64,000 bases of DNA from Fontibacterium abundans (GTDB taxonomy: Bacteria; Pseudomonadota; Alphaproteobacteria; Pelagibacterales; Pelagibacteraceae). The position numbers were made by a program, and so were the translations under genes. Location: the NCBI GenBank assembly GCA_965235095.1, contig OZ249405.1; one strand, 5' to 3'. Shown piece after piece: positions 8,996-17,353 of this stretch; the first letter of the stretch is position 1, and the number at the start of each line of letters is the position of its first letter. Under the pieces are notes generated by a model. The model saw only the letters and a program-made list of their open reading frames with translations, searched no databases and was not told the DNA's origin.

Positions 8996-9691
8996 TTACC
9001 TTATAAAAATTAAATAAGAAGTTATTCCTGCAATTAATCCAGCGATTAATACAGACCAACTTGGTGTTACCAAAAATAACAGAGGAGATAAAATTACTGA
9101 TAAAATAACTGTTAAAATAATGTAATTTTTATTTAATCCTGCAACAATCATACACATAAAATAAATCGGGTTTAAATAAATAATTGCTATAAAAATATTT
9201 TTACTAATAACTCCGGCAGTATAAAAACCAATTACTGTTGTAATGGTCGACATAATCCAAAGTGTTGCACTAAGACCGAAAAAAAAACTAAAACGATTTT
9301 CTTTTTCAATTGTTTTATAATTGTTAAGCATATGAACCCAGCTTGTGACCGCTATAAAATGCGCAACTACATAGTAATGCCATCTTGGCCTATTTTGCTC
9401 TCTAATAACTGGAATTAAATTTATAGTCATTGGGTATAATCTTGCATTAGTTAGATAAACCGACAAAAAAATATTTAAAAAAGTTCCATGAACGATAAGT
9501 GTCTCAGCCATAACTACTTGTCCTGGCAAAGCAAAACTAATTAAAGTTGAAAGAAAACTTTGTGTCGCATTTAATCCTGTATTTTTAAAAAGAGCACCTA
9601 AAGCAAAAAAACTTGCCGCTAAACTAATTCCTGGAATTCCCATTCCAACAATACATCCTTGTCTAAAATGTTGATTAAACGTTTTGTTCAT
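8996..9691 (-). CDS. azlC: AzlC-family large subunit of amino-acid exporter
   Basis: A 231-residue polytopic protein. The FRQGCIVGMGIPGISLAASF segment, FALPGQVVMAETL and NARLYPMT are the conserved AzlC regions. With AzlD it should form a branched-chain amino acid (possibly methionine) exporter in the inner membrane. Its start overlaps the lysE stop (ATGA at 9688-9691), so the two are translationally coupled. Substrate is inferred from family knowledge only. Confidence 0.88.
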   Translation of the reverse strand: MNKTFNQHFRQGCIVGMGIPGISLAASFFALGALFKNTGLNATQSFLSTLISFALPGQVVMAETLIVHGTFLNIFLSVYLTNARLYPMTINLIPVIREQNRPRWHYYVVAHFIAVTSWVHMLNNYKTIEKENRFSFFFGLSATLWIMSTITTVIGFYTAGVISKNIFIAIIYLNPIYFMCMIVAGLNKNYIILTVILSVILSPLLFLVTPSWSVLIAGLIAGITSYLIFIR

Positions 9692-10305
9692 AAATTAATT
9701 TTTGTGCTCAAAATTCTATAAGCTAGAAATAACAAAGCACATCCCGATAATCTGCTAATTAAATTTGGATAATTTTTAAGAAAGATTGCAATTCTACTTG
9801 AAACACCAGCGTAAATTGTCAAAAAGAAAAAATCTAAAAATACATGGGTTGTCATTAGAATAGTAAAATGGATTATAAAATTATTATTAGGATCTAAAAA
9901 AGTAGGAAACATAACTAAAAAAAAAACTATGGCACCCGGACTGAACAAAGCAGAAATAAATCCATCTTTAAATAAATCGAATGCTGATCGAGTGCCAAAT
10001 GTTTTGTCTATTGTAAGGCTAGTTTTTCTTACTAAAAACTTTATTGCTAAATAAATTAAATATAATCCTCCAATCCATTTAAAAATATCTAAAATTTGCG
10101 GATTTGGCTTCATTAGCGTATAAACACCAAATGTTGCGCAGATCATTTGAATTGCATTTGCAGAAACATCTCCTAAACCTGTCCATAAACTTTTTGGAAA
10201 ACCATAGTTCATAGAATTAGTAATAATTAGAATTCTCTGTGGACCTGGAGTAATAAAGAGTATGGTTATTAGTTGAACAAATAGTAAATAATTGTTTGGT
10301 ATCAT
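9688..10305 (-). CDS. LysE/RhtB-family amino-acid exporter
   Basis: A 205-residue membrane protein with about six hydrophobic segments. The LysE/RhtB signature is visible: FITPGP at residues 18-22, then GFPKSLWTGLGDVSAN. Family members export amino acids such as lysine, threonine or homoserine. It is the first gene of the lysE-azlC-azlD-msrA run and is divergent from metF, sharing a 180-bp intergenic region that also holds the metF riboswitch. Confidence 0.9.
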   Translation of the reverse strand: MIPNNYLLFVQLITILFITPGPQRILIITNSMNYGFPKSLWTGLGDVSANAIQMICATFGVYTLMKPNPQILDIFKWIGGLYLIYLAIKFLVRKTSLTIDKTFGTRSAFDLFKDGFISALFSPGAIVFFLVMFPTFLDPNNNFIIHFTILMTTHVFLDFFFLTIYAGVSSRIAIFLKNYPNLISRLSGCALLFLAYRILSTKINL

Positions 10306-10324
10306 TGATAAATCTAGATCTATA

Positions 10325-10353
10325 TTGACTAATTATCTTAATAAAGTTATTTA
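10325..10353 (+). promoter_or_regulatory. Promoter of the metF-metE-metZ operon
   Basis: TTGACT (10325-10330), a 17-bp spacer and TATTTA (10348-10353) form a good sigma-70 promoter. Transcription would start at about 10360, right at the 5' base of the riboswitch P1 stem (10361). The fit between promoter and aptamer start supports both calls. Confidence 0.7.
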
Positions 10354-10359
10354 ATTTTC

Positions 10360-10447
10360 TGCGCCGAGTTATTTCAAATTGCGGGCGCTATATAAATCCA
10401 GCTAAAGCGATGCAATTATAACCGCCGCTTTATCTGGTGGTTTTTTT
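10360..10447 (+). promoter_or_regulatory. SAM-II-like riboswitch with terminator/antiterminator platform
   Basis: P1 pairs GCGCC (10361-10365) with GGCGC (10384-10388). Its loop starts with GAGTTA and ends with ATTGC (10378-10382), and the 3' strand reads AGCTAAAG (10400-10407). ATTGC can pair with GCTAA to make the pseudoknot. These blocks match the SAM-II core (P1, GA-UU, UUGC, GCUAAA) as I remember it; the related SAM-V class shares this core. CCAGCTAAAGCG (10398-10409) can instead pair with CGCTTTATCTGG (10426-10437), 11 of 12 positions, as an antiterminator. That pairing would disrupt the downstream terminator stem. Expected logic: SAM holds AGCTAAAG in the aptamer, the terminator forms, and metF-metE-metZ shut off. 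Confidence 0.8.
10420..10447 (+). terminator. Riboswitch-controlled intrinsic terminator in metF leader
   Basis: CCGCC (10422-10426) pairs with GGTGG (10436-10440) through one G-U pair around a nine-base loop, extended by two A-T pairs, and runs straight into T7 (10441-10447). Its 3' arm shares GG 10436-10437 with the competing antiterminator, and its 5' arm shares C10426, so the two structures exclude each other. It lies 38 bases upstream of the metF ATG. Confidence 0.75.
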
Positions 10448-10485
10448 CGAAAACTTTCCTAAAAAACCTTTGTTTAGAATGAATT

Positions 10486-11391
10486 ATGAGCAAAGATTTG
10501 AATATTAGTTTTGAGTTCTTTCCAGCCAAAGATCAAACAGCTGATGAAAGTCTATGGGAAAGCTTTATTAAACTTGAAGCATTTAATCCAAAGTTTGTAT
10601 CCGTTACTTTTGGCGCTGGGGGCGGTGCAAGAGATAAGAGCGATTACTTAGTAAAAAAAATAAAAAAGAATTCGAATACTCCGGTTGCGGGTCATCTTAC
10701 TTGCGTTGATATGAGTAAAGACGAAATTAACACTATTGCTCTAGATTGGTTAAATAATGGAATTAATAAAATCGTAGCTTTACGTGGTGATGTTAGAAAA
10801 AAAGATTCAAAATATAAGCCTCATGAAAGAGGCTATATTAATGCCGCTGATATGGTTAAAGGTTTAAAAAAATTAGGTAATTTTGAAATTGCAGTAGCTG
10901 GTTATCCTGACATACATCCTGAATCTAAAAATGAAAACGAAGATTTAGAAAATTTAAAAATTAAAGTTGACCAAGGTGCTGATAAAGTCATAACTCAATT
11001 CTTCTTTGATCATGAAAAATTCTTAAGATTTAGAGATAAATCAATTGCGCTTGGTATTAAAGCTCCTATTATTCCTGGAATTTTACCTATTGATAACTTT
11101 AAAAAAGTAAAAGATTTTAGTTTAAAATGCGGAACGTTCCTTCCTAAATGGATTGAAGATAAATTCTCTAATTTAAAAGAAGACGAAAAATTTGTTGGCA
11201 TCGATATAGCTTGTAACTTAGTAAATAAACTGCACGCTGAAGGTGTTAATGAATTTCATTTTTACACACTAAATAAATATGAATTAACATATGCGGTTTG
11301 TAAAAATCTACTAAACGAAAAAAAAGCAGTACAAAAAGAATACAACCAAAACGTAAACCAATTTTTTAAACAAAAGGAGAGATATATATAA
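10486..11391 (+). CDS. metF: 5,10-Methylenetetrahydrofolate reductase
   Basis: A 301-residue FAD enzyme that makes 5-methyl-THF, the methyl donor for MetE. Motifs: SFEFFPAK near the N-terminus with the catalytic glutamate, FVSVTFGAGG, VALRGD, GADKVITQFFFD, and PGILPI. Length is normal. It is the first gene of a three-gene methionine operon preceded by a SAM-II-like riboswitch. Its TAA stop shares one base with the metE ATG. No strong Shine-Dalgarno is seen before its own ATG. Confidence 0.96.
   Translation: MSKDLNISFEFFPAKDQTADESLWESFIKLEAFNPKFVSVTFGAGGGARDKSDYLVKKIKKNSNTPVAGHLTCVDMSKDEINTIALDWLNNGINKIVALRGDVRKKDSKYKPHERGYINAADMVKGLKKLGNFEIAVAGYPDIHPESKNENEDLENLKIKVDQGADKVITQFFFDHEKFLRFRDKSIALGIKAPIIPGILPIDNFKKVKDFSLKCGTFLPKWIEDKFSNLKEDEKFVGIDIACNLVNKLHAEGVNEFHFYTLNKYELTYAVCKNLLNEKKAVQKEYNQNVNQFFKQKERYI
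11374..11380 (+). promoter_or_regulatory. Strong Shine-Dalgarno for metE
   Basis: AAGGAGA inside the 3' end of metF, ten bases before the metE ATG at 11391. Most genes in this window lack such a consensus site, so metE appears to be set for high translation independent of coupling to metF. Confidence 0.6.
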
Positions 11392-13670
11392 TGATAAAAA
11401 TAAACTGCATTGGCTATCCAAGAATAGGTCCAAAAAGAGAATTAAAGAATGCTTTAGAAAAATATTGGAAATCTGAAATTTCTGAAAATGATTTATTAAA
11501 GTGCGCTAGTGATTTAAAAAAAAATAATTGGCAAACACAAAAAGATAATGGGGTTGATTATATTTGTTCAAATGATTTTTCTTTTTATGATCAAGTTCTG
11601 GATACCATTTGTTTAGTAGGCTCAATTCCTGAAAGATATAAACATAAAGACGATAAAGTTTCTTTCAAAACTTATTTTGCAATGGCACGGGGCTCACAAA
11701 CAAAAGATTTGGATGTTCCTGCGCTTGAAATGACAAAATGGTTTGATACTAACTACCACTACTTAGTGCCAGAGTTTTCAAAAAATCAAAAATTCAAACT
11801 AAGTTCAAACAAACCGTTTGAAGAATTTGATGAAGCAAAAAAATTAGGCTTTAATACTAAGCCAATTATTCTAGGCCCTCTTACTTTTTTAAGTCTTGGA
11901 AAGACTACAGATGAATCTTTTAAAAGCATTGATTTATTAGATGATTTGCTACCAGTTTATGCTGAAATTTTATCTGGTTTAAATAAGAAAGGAGCTGAAT
12001 GGATTCAAATTGATGAGCCTATTTTAGTAAAAAATCAAAATGCTGATTTTACTAAACTAATCAAAAATACTTTAAATCAATTAAAGAAATTTGCTGGTTC
12101 GTCTAAAATTATCCTAACAACTTACTTTGAAAAGTTGGATCCGGAAGTTGAAAAAGAAATTTTGGAAAGCGATGTAGATGGAATTCATTTTGATTTAATA
12201 CGAGGAAAGATTTCAAATATAAATTCCTTAAAGGATACTAATAAAACAATTTCTATTGGAATTATTGATGGAAGAAATATTTGGAAATCTGATGTTAATA
12301 AAAAAATTGAACAAATAACAGAGTATTCAAAAAATATTAAAAACCTATGGATCTCTTCTTCTTGTCCATTATTACATACGCCTTATGATTTAGGTTTAGA
12401 GACTAAAGTTCCTGAAAAAATTAGAAAGTGGCTATCATTTTCTAAGCAAAAACTTATTGAACTTAATCATATTAAAATTTCATTAAACAAAGGTAATGAT
12501 GAAATCAAAAATTACTTAGATGAAAATAAAAAAGATATCACTAGCAGAGCAACATCCGAGTTAATTCATGATGATAAAGTTAAACAAAGAGCCAAAAATA
12601 TTACAACGCAGATATTAAATAGAAAATCTAACTTTGTTAAAAGATCCGAAATACAAACGAAGGTATTTAACTTACCTTTATATCCAACAACAACCATTGG
12701 ATCTTTTCCTCAAACTTCTGACGTAAGAAATGCCAGAGCTAAATTTAAGAAAAATGAATTAAGCTTAAAAGAATATGAGGATTTTCTAAAAGTAAAAACA
12801 ATCGATGCTATTAAAAAACAAGAGCAAATAGATATCGACGTTATTGTTCATGGTGAGTTTGAAAGAAATGACATGGTTGAATACTTTGGTGAACAGCTTA
12901 AAGGATTTACATTTACATCTAGTGGCTGGGTGCAAAGTTATGGTTCACGATGCGTAAAACCTCCAATTATTTTTGGAGATGTTTCTCGTCCAAAATCTAT
13001 GACTGTACAATGGTCAAAATTTGCACAAGACCAAACAAAAAAAATCGTTAAAGGAATGCTAACGGGTCCAATAACAATTTTACAATGGTCTTTTGTTAGA
13101 GATGATCAGCCAAGAAAGAATACTGCATTACAAATTGCTTTTGCAATAAGAGATGAAGTTGAAGATCTTGAAAGCAATGGCATTAAAATGATTCAAATTG
13201 ATGAACCTGCTTTAAGAGAAGGTTTGCCTTTGAAGAAAAATGATTGGAAGCAATATTTAGATTGGGCTGTTAATGCTTTCCAAATTTCTGCTGCTGTTGC
13301 AAAAGATGAAACACAAATTCACACTCATATGTGTTACGCTGAATTTGAGGATATTATTGATGCGATTGCTGCTTTAGATGCTGACGTTATCTCCATAGAA
13401 ACATCAAGATCTAGAATGGAATTATTAAAAACATTTGAAAAGTTCAAATATCCAAATGAAGTAGGACCTGGTGTTTATGACATTCATTCTCCTAGGGTTC
13501 CTAATAAAAATGAGATGAAAGAGCTTATTCAAAAAGCTTCTAAGTTAATTGATAAGAAAAGAATTTGGGTAAATCCAGATTGCGGTCTTAAAACTAGAGG
13601 CTGGCCTGAAACAATAGCTGCACTTGAAACTATGGTGCAAGCGGCGAAGGAATTAAGAACCGAGAAATGA
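11391..13670 (+). CDS. metE: Cobalamin-independent methionine synthase
   Basis: A 759-residue double-barrel enzyme transferring a methyl group from 5-methyl-THF-polyglutamate to homocysteine without B12. The N-terminal barrel begins CIGYPRIGPKRELKNALE. The C-terminal catalytic barrel begins TTTIGSFPQT and carries the zinc ligands His646 and Cys648 (THMC), Glu670 (SIETS) and Cys731 (NPDCGLKTRGWPET). All four are present, so it should be active. It overlaps metF by one base and metZ by four. Confidence 0.98.
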   Translation: MIKINCIGYPRIGPKRELKNALEKYWKSEISENDLLKCASDLKKNNWQTQKDNGVDYICSNDFSFYDQVLDTICLVGSIPERYKHKDDKVSFKTYFAMARGSQTKDLDVPALEMTKWFDTNYHYLVPEFSKNQKFKLSSNKPFEEFDEAKKLGFNTKPIILGPLTFLSLGKTTDESFKSIDLLDDLLPVYAEILSGLNKKGAEWIQIDEPILVKNQNADFTKLIKNTLNQLKKFAGSSKIILTTYFEKLDPEVEKEILESDVDGIHFDLIRGKISNINSLKDTNKTISIGIIDGRNIWKSDVNKKIEQITEYSKNIKNLWISSSCPLLHTPYDLGLETKVPEKIRKWLSFSKQKLIELNHIKISLNKGNDEIKNYLDENKKDITSRATSELIHDDKVKQRAKNITTQILNRKSNFVKRSEIQTKVFNLPLYPTTTIGSFPQTSDVRNARAKFKKNELSLKEYEDFLKVKTIDAIKKQEQIDIDVIVHGEFERNDMVEYFGEQLKGFTFTSSGWVQSYGSRCVKPPIIFGDVSRPKSMTVQWSKFAQDQTKKIVKGMLTGPITILQWSFVRDDQPRKNTALQIAFAIRDEVEDLESNGIKMIQIDEPALREGLPLKKNDWKQYLDWAVNAFQISAAVAKDETQIHTHMCYAEFEDIIDAIAALDADVISIETSRSRMELLKTFEKFKYPNEVGPGVYDIHSPRVPNKNEMKELIQKASKLIDKKRIWVNPDCGLKTRGWPETIAALETMVQAAKELRTEK

Positions 13671-14842
13671 AAAAAACAAAACTTGGAACTAATACTAATT
13701 TAATTCGAGGAGGATTAAACAGAAGTCAGTTTAATGAGACCTCTGAAGCGTTGTTTCTAACATCAGGATTTGTTTACGATAGCGCTGAGCAAGCTGAAGC
13801 TATTTTTAAAGGTACCAAGAAAGGCTTTCAGTATACTCGATACTCAAATCCTACTGTTGAAACATTTGAAAAAAGATTAGCGCTTCTAGATGGTTCTGAG
13901 GATTGTTTTGCAACAGCAAGTGGAATGGCTGCTGTTTTCTTTTCATTAATGTGTCAATTAAAAGCGGGAGATCATTTGGTTTCGTCTTCTGCTTTATTTG
14001 GATCTTGCAAGGAGATTGTCAAAAATATTTTGCCTAGATATGGGATTGAAGTAACATTTATAGATGGAAAAAATATAAATGAATGGAGAAAAGCTATTAA
14101 AAAAAATACAAAGATTTTTTTCTTTGAAACTCCTTCAAATCCACTTTTAGAATTAATTGATATTAAAGCAGTTTGTAATATTGCAAAAAAACATAAAATC
14201 ATAACTGTTGTTGATAATATTTTTGCAAGTCCTGTTTTGCAAAAACCAGTTTTATTAGGAGCAGATATTATTGTTTACTCTGGAACAAAACATATTGACG
14301 GACAAGGACGAGTTTTGGGTGGAGCAATATTATCTTCAACAAAATTTAAAGAGAATGTTTTAAAACCTTTCTTAAGACACACGGGTCCTGCTATTAGTCC
14401 ATTTAATGCTTGGGTTTTGCTAAAAGGTTTAGAAACTATTAAAATTAGAGTAGAGGAGCAGTCTAATATTGCTTTAGAAATTGCTCAATTTTTAGATAAG
14501 CATTCTAAAATTGAAAAAGTATTTTATCCATTTTTAAGAAATTTTTCTCAATACTTGCTTGCTAAAAAGCAGCAAACTCTTGGTGGAACAATTTTAAGTT
14601 TTAAAATTAAAGGAAAAAAGAAAGATGCATTTAAATTTATTAATAAATTAAAAATATTTGATATTTCTAATAATTTAGGTGATACAAAATCTATTGTGAC
14701 TCACCCAACTACAACAACTCATCGTATTTTGACTGAAAACGAAAGATTATCGCTTGGTATTACTGAAAATTTAATAAGACTTTCAATTGGCTTAGAAACA
14801 GTTTCTGATCTTAAAAAAGATATTGCGGCTGCATTAAAATAA
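13667..14842 (+). CDS. metZ: O-succinylhomoserine sulfhydrylase
   Basis: A 391-residue PLP enzyme of the Cys/Met metabolism family. The schiff-base lysine is Lys208 in SGTKHIDGQGRVLGG, a run typical of MetZ rather than of cystathionine synthases. It would make homocysteine directly from an activated homoserine and sulfide, supplying MetE. An O-acetylhomoserine substrate cannot be excluded. The start overlaps the metE stop (ATGA), so the operon encodes methyl supply, methylation and homocysteine formation together. Confidence 0.9.
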   Translation: MKKTKLGTNTNLIRGGLNRSQFNETSEALFLTSGFVYDSAEQAEAIFKGTKKGFQYTRYSNPTVETFEKRLALLDGSEDCFATASGMAAVFFSLMCQLKAGDHLVSSSALFGSCKEIVKNILPRYGIEVTFIDGKNINEWRKAIKKNTKIFFFETPSNPLLELIDIKAVCNIAKKHKIITVVDNIFASPVLQKPVLLGADIIVYSGTKHIDGQGRVLGGAILSSTKFKENVLKPFLRHTGPAISPFNAWVLLKGLETIKIRVEEQSNIALEIAQFLDKHSKIEKVFYPFLRNFSQYLLAKKQQTLGGTILSFKIKGKKKDAFKFINKLKIFDISNNLGDTKSIVTHPTTTTHRILTENERLSLGITENLIRLSIGLETVSDLKKDIAAALK

Positions 14843-14845
14843 AAA

Positions 14846-15151
14846 TTATATTTTTAATCTTTCAACAATCTTGTCATTTAATAAATGAGAATTTAAAATC
14901 TCATCAATGTCCTCTGAGGTTTTAAAAGCGTACCAAACACCCTCAGGATAAATAACCATTACTGGCCCCTTCTCGCATCTATCTAAGCAACCAGATTTAT
15001 TAATTCTAATTTTTTTATTTAGTTTTAAACCTTTAATCTTTGTCTTTAATTCTATTTGCAATTTTTCAGAATTTTTTGAACTGCAACAGCCTTTTGGATT
15101 GGAGTCGGGTCTTTTATTAATACAACAAAAGACATGTTTTTCGAAAAACAT
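14846..15151 (-). CDS. Thioredoxin-like 2Fe-2S ferredoxin-domain protein
   Basis: A 101-residue protein with cysteines at 9, 10, 22, 23, 55 and 59. The pattern HVFCCINKRP, NPKGCC, and SGCLDRCEKGPVMVIYPEGVW is that of the small (2Fe-2S) ferredoxin-domain family found as stand-alone proteins in Proteobacteria. The likely cluster ligands are one cysteine of each N-terminal pair plus Cys55 and Cys59. The partner is unknown. It directly abuts the SDR gene upstream with no spacer, so the two are cotranscribed. Confidence 0.87.
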   Translation of the reverse strand: MFFEKHVFCCINKRPDSNPKGCCSSKNSEKLQIELKTKIKGLKLNKKIRINKSGCLDRCEKGPVMVIYPEGVWYAFKTSEDIDEILNSHLLNDKIVERLKI

Positions 15152-15904
15152 TTAAATATTTTTAGTTAAAATTCTAACTAATAAAAAATAAATTGGTCGT
15201 GGTAAAATTTGTAGAATTTTAAAAATAATTTTCATCTGAATTGGAAAAGTAATGTCGTATTTTTTAGCTAGAAGACCCTCAAAGATAATTTCAGCAGCTT
15301 TGTCTGCTTCCATAATAAATGGCATATCAAATGTATTTTTTTCTGTTAGCCTGGATTTGACAAAGCCAGGATTAATAATGCTTAAAGAAATATTATTTTT
15401 ATCGCAATCAATTTTAATAGACTCAAAATAGTTAATCATAGCAGCTTTTGAAGGTCCATAAGATGAGGAATTTGGCAACCCACCTAATCCTGCAAGTGAA
15501 CTAATGGCTGCAAGATGACCAAATTTTTGTATTTTAAAATGAGGTAACAAAATTGAAAAGCAGTTAATCATACCAAAAAAATTAACTGCAAAAGTTTTTT
15601 CAAATAAGTCTAACCTAATATCAAAAGTATTATGCGGCTCATAATAGCCAGAGCAATAAACAGCTAAATCAATAGTTTTAAATTCTTTTATAATTTCATT
15701 AATAATTCTCTGAGAATTTACTTTATCTGTAACGTCTAAAGAAAATGTTGATATTTTTGTTCTTTTTGAACTGAATTCTAATTTTAAATTTTGTAATTTT
15801 TCTTGAGTTCTTCCTAATAAAATTAAATTATCACACTGATCTAAGTATTTTTTGCCAAGTTCGTAACCTATGCCGAAAGTAGCTCCTATAATTACAACAT
15901 TCAT
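15152..15904 (-). CDS. Short-chain dehydrogenase/reductase, substrate unknown
   Basis: A 250-residue SDR. The nucleotide-binding glycine motif is GATFGIG (7-13). The catalytic set is Ser136, Tyr149 and Lys153 (SYGPSK), with the usual 13-residue Ser-Tyr spacing. CSGYYEP replaces the common NNAG. PGFVKSRLTEKN resembles SDRs annotated as acting on lipids or membrane-linked substrates, and the C-terminus ends in a hydrophobic stretch (IYFLLVRIL) that may touch the membrane. Specific reaction not assignable. Confidence 0.88.
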   Translation of the reverse strand: MNVVIIGATFGIGYELGKKYLDQCDNLILLGRTQEKLQNLKLEFSSKRTKISTFSLDVTDKVNSQRIINEIIKEFKTIDLAVYCSGYYEPHNTFDIRLDLFEKTFAVNFFGMINCFSILLPHFKIQKFGHLAAISSLAGLGGLPNSSSYGPSKAAMINYFESIKIDCDKNNISLSIINPGFVKSRLTEKNTFDMPFIMEADKAAEIIFEGLLAKKYDITFPIQMKIIFKILQILPRPIYFLLVRILTKNI

Positions 15905-15964
15905 AAATTTTACTTGATTAGCAACTATTAAAAATTATCATTAGTGATATAAGATAATACTGAT

Positions 15965-17353
15965 ATGGCATCAAGAATTGAATCTGATAGTTTTGGTAAA
16001 ATCAAAGTTCCAGCAGATAAGTATTGGGGAGCTCAAACAGAACGTTCATTAAAATACTTTAAAATTGGAAAAATATTAGTCCCACTAGAGATTATAAGAG
16101 CTATAGCTATTGTTAAAAAAGCCGCTGCTATTGTTAATTTTAAATTCAAATCTTTAGATAAAAAAATTTCTCAAGCAATTATCAAGGCCTCTGATGAGGT
16201 AATTAAAGGAAAATTTAACAATCATTTTCCACTTAAAGTTTGGCAGACAGGTTCTGGAACTCAAACAAATATGAATGTTAATGAAGTTATTTCTAATCGA
16301 GCAATTGAAATTTTAGGTGGAAAAATAGGATCAAAAAAACCTGTACATCCAAATGATCATGTAAATAAATCCCAATCTACAAATGATACTTATCCTAGTG
16401 CCATCCACATAGCTGTCGCTATTGATGCAAAAGAAAGACTTCTTCCTTCTTTAAAATTATTGGAAAAAGAATTAGCTGTAAAAGTAACTAAATTTAAAAA
16501 TATAGTTAAAATTGGAAGAACGCACCTTCAAGATGCAACTCCACTAACTTTGGGACAACAGTTTTCTGGCTATCATATGCAAATTAAAAATTGCATCAAA
16601 CGTATAGAAATAGCTTTAAAAGAAATGTATTTCCTGGCTCAAGGGGGGACAGCTGTTGGTACCGGTATTAATACTAAAAAAGGCTTTGATAAAAAAATTG
16701 CATTAGAGATTAAAAAAATTACTAAACTACCGTTTAGAACTGCTCCAAATAAATTTGAAGCACTTGCAAGTCATGAACCAATAGTTAATTTATCTGGTGC
16801 GTTTAATACTCTTGCTGTTGCTTTGATGAAAATTTCAAACGACATAAGATTTCTTGGCTCAGGTCCTAGAGCTGGTTATGCGGAGCTTATTCTTCCGGAA
16901 AATGAACCAGGCTCATCAATCATGCCTGGCAAAGTAAACCCAACACAGTGTGAAGCTGTTACAATGGTTTGCACAAGAGTCATTGGTAACCACACAACAA
17001 TTACTATTGCTGCATCAAACGGACATTTTGAATTAAATGTTTTTAAACCAGTGATTGGTCACAGCATGATTCAATCAATTGAATTATTATCAGACTCTAT
17101 TGAATGTTTTGTTAAATATTGTCTAAAAGGTCTTAAAGCAGATACAAAAAGAATTTCACAGTTATTAAATAGTTCATTGATGCTAGTAACTGCTCTTGCT
17201 CCAAAAATTGGTTACGATAATGCTTCTATGATTGCAAAAAAAGCACACAAGAATGGAACGTCTTTAAAAGAAGAAGCTCTGAAAAGCGGATTAGTTGATG
17301 AAAAAGAATACGATCGATTAATTAATCCAAGAAAAATGACACACCCAAATTAG
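15965..17353 (+). CDS. fumC: Class II fumarate hydratase
   Basis: A 462-residue enzyme converting fumarate and malate in the TCA cycle, oxygen-stable because it lacks an iron-sulfur cluster. The signature GSSIMPGKVNP lies at 316-326 with catalytic Ser318. The second-site histidine is His187 in GRTHLQD. Substrate-binding segments TGSGTQTNMNVNEV and NKSQSTNDTYPSA are intact. Its 3' end overlaps the convergent AsmA-family gene by four bases. Confidence 0.98.
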   Translation: MASRIESDSFGKIKVPADKYWGAQTERSLKYFKIGKILVPLEIIRAIAIVKKAAAIVNFKFKSLDKKISQAIIKASDEVIKGKFNNHFPLKVWQTGSGTQTNMNVNEVISNRAIEILGGKIGSKKPVHPNDHVNKSQSTNDTYPSAIHIAVAIDAKERLLPSLKLLEKELAVKVTKFKNIVKIGRTHLQDATPLTLGQQFSGYHMQIKNCIKRIEIALKEMYFLAQGGTAVGTGINTKKGFDKKIALEIKKITKLPFRTAPNKFEALASHEPIVNLSGAFNTLAVALMKISNDIRFLGSGPRAGYAELILPENEPGSSIMPGKVNPTQCEAVTMVCTRVIGNHTTITIAASNGHFELNVFKPVIGHSMIQSIELLSDSIECFVKYCLKGLKADTKRISQLLNSSLMLVTALAPKIGYDNASMIAKKAHKNGTSLKEEALKSGLVDEKEYDRLINPRKMTHPN

